NCBI GenBank assembly: GCA_963921825.1
Contig: OY997588.1
Location: 156,923,618-156,987,617 of the forward strand
Length of the DNA stretch: 64,000 nt
Direction: 5' to 3'
Source of the DNA: Erodium maritimum
Lineage: Eukaryota > Streptophyta > Magnoliopsida > Geraniales > Geraniaceae
In this document: piece after piece, positions 33,791-43,659 of the stretch
Numbering within the stretch: position 1 is the stretch's first letter
How the letters are laid out: every line of letters begins with the position of its first letter
Translations under genes and position numbers: made by a program
The notes under the pieces: generated by a model
The model's database searches: none
Told to the model about the DNA's origin: nothing
What the model saw: the letters and a program-made list of their open reading frames with translations, nothing else

Positions 33791-34440
33791 ACTCATTTGC
33801 ATTGTTTATTTCGATATTTCATGTTTTTATCTTTCTGCTCTTAAGTTTTGGGTCAATTGTTGGTTTGAGTTATGTGTGTTCTAAATTGTTTAGATTTGTG
33901 TTAGTTGAAAGTGTGGTAAAAGAGGTCCTCGGTTTGTGTCTACAATAAAAAAAAATAGGCTAGTAAAAAACTAGATTAACTATGATGAATCCGGAGAATA
34001 TTTTAGAGGCCAAAACCATAGGTATATACCATTTGACTAACAATAATACACTTCCTCAGATTACTCATTACAAAAAACAAGATCAAGTCTTTTTATATTA
34101 CAATACAATATTGTATACATACACAAACAAAACCCATGCGTAACAGTTTGTACAACCCATTTTGCAGGTCAAGTCTTTTTAGAATACAATGGGATCCTTC
34201 GGGATGATGAGTCGGTTTAACCGTTAACATCATACATTACAACCCATTTTTTGTAGAACAATGTAATATATCGAAAAGTACAGTAGAAACAATGAATCTT
34301 ATCGATCAAAAGGTAATAGAATCAATTAAAACAAAACTATTGGCAGATCATAATTACGAAAAACACAAATATTATATATATAACAAAAACATAAATATTT
34401 CTTATAAAAATATAAGAACAATAGAGACAAAAAAGAGGCA

Positions 34441-34660
34441 GTGCTCATATTCTATGGGTGTAAATGTGTATATCAAGGTGTGACTTCTTGAGGTTCCCTG
34501 AAAAATGCTCCTTCATGTTTGACTTACTTTAGCTAGAGGCTTTTTGTCCTCCCGTTTCGAGGGATTTATATACTCCTTTGCTTATCAAAAAAATGTGCCC
34601 ATCAAGCCAAATTTGGTATTCAAACTGTACCAAATTTAACAATACAATCATGTTCTATAA
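34441..34660 (-). pseudogene. Interrupted third copy of the candidate snoRNA unit
   Basis: ATTCTATGGGTG (34449-34460) and flanking bases match copies 2 and 3. The unit is then split by an insertion (34478-34592) and resumes with AAGCCAAATTTGGTATTC. The second guide region has decayed (CTGTACCAAATTT replaces the conserved sequence). Sequence beyond it (AAAATTGATTATTTAT, ACATCAACAAAA) also matches that beyond copy 2, so the whole region is a diverged tandem repeat. Confidence 0.55.
34478..34592 (+). mobile_element. Short retroposed (non-LTR-like) fragment with target duplication
   Basis: A segment of about 115 bp ending in a short A run (ATCAAAAAAA) interrupts the snoRNA-like copy. Flanks ATGTGTATATCAAG (34464-34477) and ATGTGCCCATCAAG (34593-34606) match at 11 of 14, while uninterrupted copies have one such site (ATGTGTCTGTCAAG). 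A poly(A) end plus a long, variable duplication indicates target-primed reverse transcription. The parent element is not identified. Confidence 0.6.
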
Positions 34661-35333
34661 TTATAAGATTTCTAATATAGATACAATTTCTTATCACAAA
34701 ATAAAATTGATTATTTATCCCAAATATACTGATCATAGAATTATAATTCAAGTAAATAAATTATATTTTTACATCAACAAAACATATAAAAACATTACTA
34801 GCCTGTTAAATTAAATAATCAGGTCAAATGTAGTTATGCAATTATGAAAATAAGCAAATCACCCAAATCATAAAACAAACAAGGCTATGGCATAAGACCC
34901 CCAAATCAAAGGTCAAATATATAACCCTTCAAAGAATTTGGAAGCCTAAGGCAATGGTCTCCTACGTCAAATGAAGTAAGAGAAATTTGCATGTTTTGAA
35001 TCAGATGAAAATAAACACAATCGTGAAGTAGTATCTTTCATGAGATGAAGACGTGCATGAACATGAACTAGTCTCATTCTTCAGATGAAGACAAACATGG
35101 ATATGAACTGGTCTCAATCATGAGAAGAAGACAAGCTTGATCAAGAAATGGACTCATTCATAAATGAAGCAATTTGCAAAGATGACCTTCTCTAAGGAGT
35201 TAAAGGGTAAAACTGCAAATATGTTTAAAAGAAAGATCATTTTGTAAATACTTCATATGTGAAGGTTAGTTTGTAAAGAAGTTTACTCTTGTATTCTACT
35301 CTTTAGACATGTTATAGACAATGAATCTAAAAA

Positions 35334-35606
35334 GAGATAATTACCTTCGGTACCTCTTTGCATTGGTAACACATCTCTAGCAACCCAAGATTTTATAACG
35401 TTCAGTAAGAATTTTTACATTTTGGTAACACACTTTTAATACCCCTTATAAATTAGTCATATATCATTTAATACCCCTCATGTATTGGTAACAGAACAAC
35501 AACATACCTAATGAATTGGTCACAGACGATTAAAATGACTTAAACTTCACCAAAAATCTATCCATTGTGTTACCAATACACAAGAAGTACTAAAGGTAAT
35601 TAACCC
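35334..35606. mobile_element. Mutator-like MITE, 'AATACCCCTTAT' family, perfect 9-bp duplication
   Basis: Ends GAGATAATTACC and GGTAATTAACCC pair, with internal 'GTAACACA' and 'TTAATACCCCT' words. ATCTAAAAA flanks both sides (35325-35333 and 35607-35615). It lies between copies 1 and 2 of the candidate snoRNA units. Confidence 0.8.
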
Positions 35607-35691
35607 ATCTAAAAACATATTTATAAGTATTAAAAACATAAATAGTTTAATAAATATGTAAGAACAATAACACAAATACAATAAAAGAGAG

Positions 35692-35782
35692 AAGCAGTGC
35701 TCATATTCTATGGGTGTAAATGTGTCTGTCAAGCCAAAATTTGGCATTCAGTACGAGGAATTTTTACAATCATTGCAACCAT
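35692..35782 (-). ncRNA. Candidate box C/D snoRNA, copy 2
   Basis: Read on the minus strand: a C-like box AUGAUUG (about 35767-35773), a guide AAUUCCUCGU (35753-35762) directly before a perfect D'-type box CUGA (35748-35751), a small GCC/GGC hairpin, then a guide CACCCAUAGAAU (35705-35716) before AUGA (35701-35704) in the D position. The guides are complementary to 10 and 12 nt of plant 18S rRNA as I remember it. The closing stem is weak here. A one-base insertion relative to copy 3 lies in the hairpin, which argues against a coding exon. Confidence 0.55.
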
Positions 35783-36341
35783 GCCTCTCTTCATCAATAA
35801 ATAATTTTATTTTAATACAATTCTATTTTTCAAAGTTCTCCAAAATTGTATAATTAAAAGATCTGTTATATAGATCAATATATTAATAAGAAACAAAATT
35901 GATTATTTATTCCATACTGAAAAAGGTGATGATAACATCATAAACAAGTATATTCTTATATCAACAAAAATATACAAAATATTACTGAGCTTGTTAAATC
36001 AGAAAATCACTTAATTATGATCAACAGAGAAACATATCAAATGTGGAGGTATGCGTAACCCAAACCTATAGAACATAATTTATTCAAGTTAGGGCTTTAA
36101 AACACCACCTTAATTCAGTTTATGGAGTTGGCCAAGCACATAGCAACTTGATTTTAAGCAATGTGAATTAATACAACTCCTACCAATCTATAGCAAAATA
36201 AAATAAAATTAAAAACACTGAAATAATTCAATTTATACTATAAATAGCCCAATAACAGATTCATACAAATAAAATGATTAATTATAAATTAAACTTAAAC
36301 ACAATAACAACAAAACTAAACCTAGAAATGAAGAGATCAAT

Positions 36342-36438
36342 GGGTAGTGATGCTCATATTCTATGGGTGTAAATGTGTCTGTCAAGCCAAATTTGGCATT
36401 CAGTACGAGGAATTGGTTACAATCATCGCAACTATCCC
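36342..36438 (-). ncRNA. Candidate box C/D snoRNA, copy 3 (best preserved), predicted guide for 18S rRNA 2'-O-methylation
   Basis: Minus-strand order: stem GGGATAGTTGC, C-like box AUGAUUG, guide AAUUCCUCGU (36405-36414), box CUGA (36400-36403), GCCAAATTTGGC hairpin, guide CACCCAUAGAAU (36358-36369), AUGA in the D position (36354-36357), and closing strand GCATCACTACCC, which pairs with the opening strand. The boxed core is about 75 nt, normal for plant C/D snoRNAs. By the D+5 rule the targets would be the A of AACGAGGAAUU and the second U of CUAU in GAUUCUAUGGG of 18S rRNA. Weak points are the C box (5 of 7) and AUGA instead of CUGA at the 3' end. No H/ACA or snRNA pattern fits better. Confidence 0.62.
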
Positions 36439-36590
36439 TTGATCTTTCTCTTAAATCTAAGCTAAATTGAACATAATTAGCAAAAAAAATTGCAGAAGCA
36501 ATGAAGAAAATAGGAGATGGCGAAACCTGTAGGCCTAGAGAGGAGGGGAGAGATGGTTCAGGTTTGAGAGGATGTGGAGAAGAAAGCGGC

Positions 36591-36686
36591 TTAAATAGAG
36601 ATGGAGGTGCCAAAACCCTAACCCTAGCTACTCTGTTATGTTGGCCCATATATGCTAACGAATTGAGGCAGGCCCAATAAGGCCCA
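36591..36686 (-). promoter_or_regulatory. Site II + telo-box promoter upstream of the candidate snoRNA cluster
   Basis: On the minus strand, TGGGCC occurs three times (plus-strand GGCCCA at 36681-36686, 36671-36676 and 36643-36648). These are followed by telo-box sequence (AAACCCTAACCCTA on the plus strand, 36613-36626) and a TATA-like CTATTTAA (36591-36598). Site II plus telo-box is known from plant ribosomal-protein, ribosome-biogenesis and snoRNA genes. Downstream is a CT-rich leader without ATG and a possible donor (CTACAG/GTTTCG near 36530) before snoRNA copy 3. Confidence 0.6.
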
Positions 36687-36951
36687 ATAATCGTTGATGT
36701 ATGCGGCCCTTTTTCTTGTGATTCCTGGATTCACTAGGACGGATTGTACCGTCTCCCAATAATTCAGTTTCAACCGCCCCTTTGGATGTTGTTGAGGCTT
36801 TGAGTAACCAGACGGTTGCTAAATCCGGCTTGGAAGAAGGCCGTCCTGCCAATACTTAGTAGAATCGGTGTCACCTCTAAGTCGTTGGGTAAAATGTATC
36901 TGTGGACACCCATACTTCTCTCTCGAACAACCATTGGGAGAGGCGAGGGTA

Positions 36952-37104
36952 CCTCCCCCGCTTGTTCAAGTTCTACCGTGGACCAAAGTCTAGGAGGTCC
37001 TAACATAGGGAAGAGGCCAAGGGGTGACTTCCTAGACTTTGGTCCACGGTAGAACTTGAACAAGCGGGGGAGGGGTGGAACCCTTGGCCTCTTCCTTATG
37101 TTGG
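36952..37104. repeat. Interlocked inverted repeats (order A, B, A', B')
   Basis: Arm A (36952-36997) is the reverse complement of A' (37028-37073) at about 45 of 46 positions. Segment B (about 37000-37024) between them is the reverse complement of B' (37081-37104) at about 22 of 24. Flanking sequence (36690-37370) is GC-richer than the background and has short open frames on both strands, perhaps old retroelement sequence. Confidence 0.75.
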
Positions 37105-37374
37105 AATAGAATTCGTCCTCTTACATTCGTTGCACCGCCAGATATTGATCTCTCAAGCACAGTCCCCTCGTGATTAAGGGACACGGTACGAACCATCATA
37201 CAAGGAGGCTACCAATCCACCATAGCCCCGACCATAACTCTATCCACCTACTGCAACATAACAGAAAACCAATCGCTTTTCCCACGGTCAACGATCGTTG
37301 TGTTCTCCTCTTCCTAACCCTATTCCTATGTTGCGGGGTGAAATCACCGACCCTAGGTTGAGATACGAAGCCAT

Positions 37375-39320
37375 GAGTTGATAAATATGAAACATATACT
37401 GTGGATAGTTACATAAAAAATTATGTTAACGGTCAAAGAGGACAAAATAATTCGTAGGCTACAAAAATGGGACAAACAAATTGAACCAACAATTATTTTC
37501 TATCAAATTAAAATGTACCGATTAAAAACCTGGATTGAAGTCAATGAATCAAATGAGAACAGTTCAAGATCTGTATTTTTATATTTAAAATAGAGTCCAC
37601 AAAATTGTGTCCCAACTCCCAACACATCTAATTGGATGAAAAATCATCTAAAACGATTATCAGTTCTCTATAGATTGGTGACAACAACAAGTCATATAAG
37701 ACATCATATATAAGATAACATAATAATATAATAGGGTGCAATCGTTTGGAATTACCTTCAACTTCTCACATCCAAATTTGAAATCAATATATACTATTTA
37801 TGAATAAATATGAATTCTTAAATATTTAGATTTTATATATAATTTTAGGCAATAAATCTTATCCATATAATATGTTCTGTTAAAAACTAAGGTCGATCAT
37901 CCATTATAGATTCGGGGTGTTATAAATAGATGTTGAAGTTCAATTGTTAAATATCATCTACTATAATCTTTTTATATGAACAAGTTACTTATTTTATTAT
38001 TATATTTTTACAAGAAAAAAAGACATCGATCAATTTTTTTATATTATGAACACATCGGACACTTCCTCCCTATTATAGTGACATCGGACACTGATTCTAT
38101 CTCACATTATCGTTATTACTGTGATGATTGAAGTGAATTTTGCTTTTTCATCTCATGGTCAAAAAAGACATATACTAATCTGTTAATTTGGGAAGTGGAG
38201 TATGAAATGAACTTATATTGATGACTATTGTGCATAATGATATTAGCTTACAATGCATTACAATGCATATGTATTTATACAATACGAGAGAACTACATAG
38301 TCAAAGAAAACGAAAGGGCTATGGACTATGATTGTGAGCTACTGTCAAGGAAGATGGAGATTTATCAGTATTGTAGTGTAAAATCAAGAATAGCAGCTCC
38401 ATGTTTTCTAACATAATCAGATACCAGAACCATGTAATATATATTGATTTCAAATTTGTATGCTTGATTTTTAAAATTTTAAATTCTAAATTAGCTAATA
38501 ACAAATGCACATGTTTTTTATTGGTTAATAAATGAACTTGCACAAGTACTTAATAATAAAAGTAAACATGTATTATGTTTTTCAATTTTTTGTAATCCGA
38601 ACTAAACAATAGAGTCCTACCTATTTGAGCTAATCCAATAAAAATCGGTTAAGATCAGTATAACCAAAAACCAAACAATAACTAAAAAAGTTGATAACAA
38701 AAAGAAATCAGACCGAAAAGTAACAAAAACAAAAGGGAATTAGATAGTTCGATTTAATGTTATTGGATTCCGGTCTAGTTACGATCAAACCATATTCATC
38801 TCTATCTAGAGGCACTATTACTTTTTTACTACTTACAGATTGTTATTTCATCATTGTAGTTTGGTAAAATTAGTTTCAAAATAAGTTTTTTATCTATATG
38901 AAAATCCTACTTTAGTATAATCTAACTCGCCCCTCATACGTATTCCCAAACAAATATACCTACCAGGATTCGAACATATGACCTTAGGGATCTAATATAA
39001 TTCTATAAACCGAAGTACAAATTTTTCGTATCTTTTACTTTTCCTTATTCTTTAGATGTGCAAAGAGAAAGAACAGTAAAAAAAAATCTACAAATTATAG
39101 ATTTGTCTTAAATTTAAAATATCCAGAATAAAACAGTTATTTTACAACAATATGTAACATAAAGACGAGTTTCAAGAATATATATTTTTACGATTATAAA
39201 GAAAATGACTATAAGTCTATAACTAATAAAACGTGGATATCTCACAACACATTTTTTTTACAATTATCCCTAAAATACAAAATCAGTTTCTAAACTTTCA
39301 AAACAAAAAATTAAAAGCAT
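37375..39320. other. AT-rich spacer, no gene seen
   Basis: Very AT-rich, with only short chance frames. 39050-39290 keeps vague traces of the common MITE family (AAGACGAGTTTCAAGAA, TTTACAATTATCCC). Confidence 0.35.
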
Positions 39321-40676
39321 CTATGCTTTGTATGAGCTTCCACATATCATACCCATTACAAATTGGTTCTCAAGCTCTTCTAATATCTCATCTCCAATGG
39401 CTGCTACAACTTCACCCTTCTCCACTCCCAAATCGCTCCACCGACCATCCAAAGAGTCTCGAAACACCGTATCCATGTCCTCCTCGTCCCCCGATCGCTT
39501 CCCCCAATCCTTCATCTTCTCCAATAGGAGCTCTCCGATCTCTTCGGGACCTAAGAACTCTCCACCAAGTCTCCTTCTTCTTCCATTAAAGGTATCTATG
39601 AGCTCCCTTACACAATCGAGCATGAGCTGCTGGTTCTGCATCAGCATTCTCTTACAATGGAATAGGCCTCGGAGATCGGGGACCCGACCCGGTTCACGGG
39701 TCATGGGGCGAACCAGTAACCCGAGTAAAGAAGCTGTTAGTATGGAGTCTTCTTTGTATTTTTCCTCTTGTTCTTCTTCGTCTTTTTTCGTGCTCTCTAT
39801 TTCTTCGTGAGACCGTGTTGATGACGGTGGAGATCGTGGGAGAGAATGGTCTTGACGATACAGTAAAGTCGGAGCTTCTTCTCCCTCCTCTTCTTCCATT
39901 TCAGCTTTTTCAACCGCTACCTGGATCCGACCCGGGATCCGGGTCGTGGGGCGGACCAGCAACCCGAGTAAAGAAGCTGATAATACGGAGTCTTCTTCTC
40001 CTTCGTATTGCTCTGTTTCTTCGCGAAAGCGTTTTGATGACGGTGAAGTGAAGTCATCAACACGCTTTCGTGAAGTCGATGGAGCGTTTTCTTCCTTATC
40101 GTCGTCTAGTTCGGCTTCTTCCTGTAGCTCGGGAACCTCAACCCGACCCGGATTCCGGGTCGTGGAGCGACCCAATAACCCGAGCAAACAAGCTGTTAAT
40201 GCTGAGTTTTCTTCTCCTCGTGCATACTGCTCTTCTTGTTCTTGTTCTTGTTCTTGATACCGCTCTTCTTGTTCTTGATCTTTTGCCGCGCTCTTTGTTT
40301 CTTCGTCAAAACGTGTTGATGACGGTAAAGATACTAAGAGAGATTGATCTCGATCTTGCAGTGAAGTCGATGGAGCTTCTTCTTTTTCTTCTTCTCCTCT
40401 GTCGTTGCAGTTTTTGACTCTCGAGCTCTTGTTCGTGCGTACGAGCTTATTATACATTGATTTCAGGAGTTTGGAAGAGTATTGGAAGCCATTCTTGATC
40501 CTCTGGAGATCCACACAGCCTGGTTTCTTCGAAACCCTGCCTGAGCTGAGCTCTGGCGTCGAGGTGTTTTGGGTGTAGGCTCGCTCTGAGAGGCGTGTCT
40601 CTACGACGAGGGCTTCTTGTTCCTCTTGGAGGAGCTCTCTGAGCTGTTTTGTTGGTCTGGTTTGTGTGGAAGCCAT
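39321..40676 (-). CDS. TRM/DUF4378-like protein with three internal repeats
   Basis: Single exon, 451 aa. The N-terminus (TKQLRELLQEEQEALVVETRLSERAY) and C-terminus (VVAAIGDEILEELENQFV) resemble TRM/LONGIFOLIA-type proteins with a DUF4378-like end, which recruit TON1/PP2A-type complexes to microtubules. Assignment is by recalled motif similarity only. The middle is acidic (many E, D, Q) and has three repeats, each with a Ser/Thr-Arg-Glu segment, an acidic run and a core: ACLLGLLGRSTTRNPGR (162-178), ASLLGLLVRPTTRIPGR (234-250) and ASLLGLLVRPMTREPGR (315-331). The repeats are visible in the DNA as well (TGGGGCGGACCAGCAACCCG-type words). The start at 40676 gives the family-like opening; no other upstream ATG is needed. 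Low-complexity coding favours strand slippage. Function in this species is inferred. Confidence 0.75.
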   Translation of the reverse strand: MASTQTRPTKQLRELLQEEQEALVVETRLSERAYTQNTSTPELSSGRVSKKPGCVDLQRIKNGFQYSSKLLKSMYNKLVRTNKSSRVKNCNDRGEEEKEEAPSTSLQDRDQSLLVSLPSSTRFDEETKSAAKDQEQEERYQEQEQEQEEQYARGEENSALTACLLGLLGRSTTRNPGRVEVPELQEEAELDDDKEENAPSTSRKRVDDFTSPSSKRFREETEQYEGEEDSVLSASLLGLLVRPTTRIPGRIQVAVEKAEMEEEEGEEAPTLLYRQDHSLPRSPPSSTRSHEEIESTKKDEEEQEEKYKEDSILTASLLGLLVRPMTREPGRVPDLRGLFHCKRMLMQNQQLMLDCVRELIDTFNGRRRRLGGEFLGPEEIGELLLEKMKDWGKRSGDEEDMDTVFRDSLDGRWSDLGVEKGEVVAAIGDEILEELENQFVMGMICGSSYKA

Positions 40677-40739
40677 TGTTGAAGTGTTGTGAAGCTTTTT
40701 AGGTTTGGTCCGGAGGGGTAGGAGATGGAAATATAGTGT

Positions 40740-42700
40740 GAACTCATAAATAATGGTTTTATAGAACGTTAAAGTTGACCTAGTTAATAAAAAGCAATAT
40801 GGTACTGATGAGATTTTAATATATGTGAAGTATGATTTTTTTAAGATTTTATTTTTGTTTGATCAAGACTAGAACGAGTCGGTCCATGTAACGAAGTGTA
40901 CAGTTTGGTTAACCAGACCGAAAGGTAATTTTAGGTATCGGGCGTTCTGTCTCGGTTTTCCCATCATCAATATTGACGGTAAATTAAAGTTGAGTGTTGT
41001 TATTGATTGGATTTCTCGTGCAATCGACGTTGATTAGATTCCTTTTTTTTAATTGAGAAACTACGGTATGAGGATGAGGAGGGCAAAAAAGATGTCGGAA
41101 TGAAGATGAGGAGGTGATACCTACAAAATCGTGGTGAGGCGGAAATGCCATGAAGGAGACAAAAACCGACAAAGTCGTTGGAGTCTACGAGAGCCGATTG
41201 CATGTGGGAAATTGGGTGTAAGTTGGATGAGCTAAACCTTAGATGGCTAAGGGTTACTAGAAATCGGATGGACTGAGTTTAATTTTTCGGGTGAGTTAAT
41301 TTCAATTGACCATCGGTTTTGTATCCCAATAATCAAATACTGAACCAGTGATATCTGGTTCATCATTAAGACACTGGTTTTCAATCGATTTGATGTCAAC
41401 CGTTTTGTTCGGTTCGATTCAGTTCTCTCTTGTAAAACCATTTGATTCATTAATCCTCCAATATAGTATTAGATCCTGAAATCTATCGATAGTAAAACCC
41501 GACAATAGATTTGTATACTTCACATCAAAAGATCGAACTCCAAGATTCAGGGAACAAAAATATAGCAAGTTTTATCGGTAGTAGTGAGTGACACGACGAC
41601 CTATAACACAAGTAACATGTGTTCCATTCCTGAACCAACGGTTTAGGTCTCTTATGTTTATGTTCTACTTGTACTCTGCGCATTCAATGTTGTTATTAAT
41701 GTTATTGAATGTACATGGTCCCCAAACCCTACTCGTTTTTCCAAATTCATTCGTGTTGACGTGCAAACCAAAATCGTACCTTGTCGGGTTGTCATACTCG
41801 ATCATGTGTTTATGTTTTTGGGTTTTATTTCTGATCGACTTGTCAATACAAAAATCCAAACACTTCATAACAAAACCAGTGTAAAAGTGATTAAATATCT
41901 ACAGACAAATCGATATCAGATTCGAATACGACGAACAAGTTTTTTTAAAGTTAGTGAAAGATATTTTCCCGAGAAAATGGTGCACCTACCAATCTCTTTC
42001 ACTATAACTTTTGTTGTCTTAATAAGGTCAATTGTTTGTGTGCTTTAAGAGTGACCGGTGATGTCCGGTTGTTGTAAACGTGGTTGGGATATGAGAGTGT
42101 TGCGTCAGCACTTTCCGACCAACTCACTGTCACAGTAAATGGTGGTTGGTTGGTGGCACTGAGATGAGAGTGTACTACTTAGATTAATTGGATACTACAT
42201 GAGTAACATACTTATGACGTGTCTTTGTTTAGAGACTGTCGGTTTCAGTTTGTAAGGGCATAAAGTTTTGGTATTTATTTTAGTTACCGACTTATTTCTG
42301 TCATGTTCGGTGTTGGTCGTCGGTGTATCGGTAGTCATTCAACTTTTTGAGTTGATGATCCTGATGAGATAGAGTGGTATCTTCAGAAGTTTGGTTAGAT
42401 TATGGGCGGATCCTGTTCAAATCGGTTGTTGCTGTGGTGTTACTGAGGTTGGAGGATTTTGGATGTCGGAGGTGGTTTTATTGAGCTTAATGATTATTAA
42501 ATCTAGGTTTCGGACTGGTTTAGTATTTCACTATCGATACACTTATTCAATTGAATCGAGAATGAAACATTCTGGTATAGTAAAATCGTCGTACACAATC
42601 TCAAAAGTTATAACGTAACATGTTCTAAATTAATCGGTTTGAAACGAGTAATATATATATAGAACAAAAAGGCGGCCTTCGGATAAGCCACAACCATTTG
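40740..42700. other. Spacer between the TRM-like and bZIP genes, no gene seen
   Basis: Open frames are short and unrelated to known proteins. Words such as AACCGGTT/CGGTTCGGTT near 40880-40950 and 41270-41420 suggest old hAT-like MITE interiors. Confidence 0.35.
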
Positions 42701-42743
42701 TTTTCTCTACTAATTATGATCATACATAGATTATCATGGAGTT

Positions 42744-43259
42744 TTATTCATTAATAACTGTATATTTAATTAAACCATCACCAGGTTCGTTTATTTCCCA
42801 TTGCATGGCCCCGAAAATCCTGACCAAACTTGAGAGCCGGGTCCGTAGTGCCACGAACTCTGATCTTAGTTGCTCGTTTTGCCTCCGAACCAAGTGACAC
42901 CGGTTCACTACCAACCCGAGCCGGTTCTTTAGATCTCGGTTCTTGTTAGCCAACCGCACCGAGAGAGCGTTGACATCCTCCAAATGCCTCTTCTTCCTCC
43001 ACCTGGACCTCCTGGCGGACTCCTTGTTTGATATCTTTCTCTTGCGCTTTCGCTCATCCTCGTTCAGGGAGTTGTGGTCGATCGATCTAACTCCTTGGAT
43101 CGACCCTTCATTTGAACCGGACTTGGGGCTCACCACCACTGACTCGTCACTTGGTTGTAGAAATTTGGCCCTGAGCTCTTCTATTTCAACGGGAGTGAAT
43201 GCGGTCTCGAGAGCCACCGGATATTGAAGAAGAGCCGGTTCTCCATGGCCGGAATACAT
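42744..43259 (-). CDS. bZIP transcription factor (small, intronless; group S-like)
   Basis: A single exon encodes 171 aa. The basic region (about residues 70-91, KRKRKISNKESARRSRWRKK) has the N-x7-R signature (Asn78, Arg86) for contact with ACGT-core DNA. A long zipper follows with register positions V96, L103, L110, V117, V124, L131, L138 and L145, in about eight heptads. The short length, absence of introns and N-terminal placement of the basic region fit plant group S-type bZIPs, which act as nuclear homo- or heterodimers. The N-terminal 60 residues contain an acidic segment (TPVEIEELR) of unknown role. No sucrose-control type upstream frame was recognised in the short leader. Confidence 0.93.
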   Translation of the reverse strand: MYSGHGEPALLQYPVALETAFTPVEIEELRAKFLQPSDESVVVSPKSGSNEGSIQGVRSIDHNSLNEDERKRKRKISNKESARRSRWRKKRHLEDVNALSVRLANKNRDLKNRLGLVVNRCHLVRRQNEQLRSEFVALRTRLSSLVRIFGAMQWEINEPGDGLIKYTVINE

Positions 43260-43339
43260 GTTGAAGCAAGTAAACCAGACCAGACCGGACCGAGTCTATG
43301 TCACAGAAGAAAAGGGAAGGAAGGAAAAATAAGGGCAGT

Positions 43340-43350
43340 GGTATTTATAT
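43340..43350 (-). promoter_or_regulatory. TATA box of the bZIP gene
   Basis: The minus strand reads CATATAAATA about 85 nt upstream of the bZIP start codon, leaving a leader of roughly 50-60 nt. No other TATA-like word is closer. Confidence 0.6.
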
Positions 43351-43659
43351 GCATCGAGTTTTGGAGATGAACAAGAAGTGAGACCTGCTTACGTAGAAGT
43401 GGGACCCGCCCACAAGGTTTGTCCGAAATGGACAAATGTAATTTATTTGAGAGGAACTAGGTACCATGAACATGATGTTTTCTTCTTCTTTTCTTTTTGT
43501 ACACAACTTTAATTTTAATCGTTGAAGGTAACATGGTGATGATATATTGTAATGTTTGTGCTTTATTTATTTTTATAATTAAAATATTTTTTTTATGGTA
43601 ATGTGGCATTAGTATTTTATCTAGGGAAAACGTCATGTCACCGCACTGTGCTAAAGCCA

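Noticed and set aside
36342-36438. H/ACA snoRNA, snRNA or tRNA at this site
   Set aside because: No double hairpin with ACA, no Sm site or snRNA sequence, and no cloverleaf; the CUGA box with adjoining 18S complementarity favours C/D type.
36278-36649. 123-codon minus-strand frame over the candidate snoRNA
   Set aside because: A one-base indel between copies shifts the frame, and it lacks a conserved start; the ncRNA reading fits better.
39328-40417. Plus-strand frames of 78-160 codons
   Set aside because: They are antisense shadows of the TRM-like gene, caused by its low-complexity acidic codons.
42943-43227. 94-codon plus-strand frame
   Set aside because: Antisense of the bZIP basic region and zipper.
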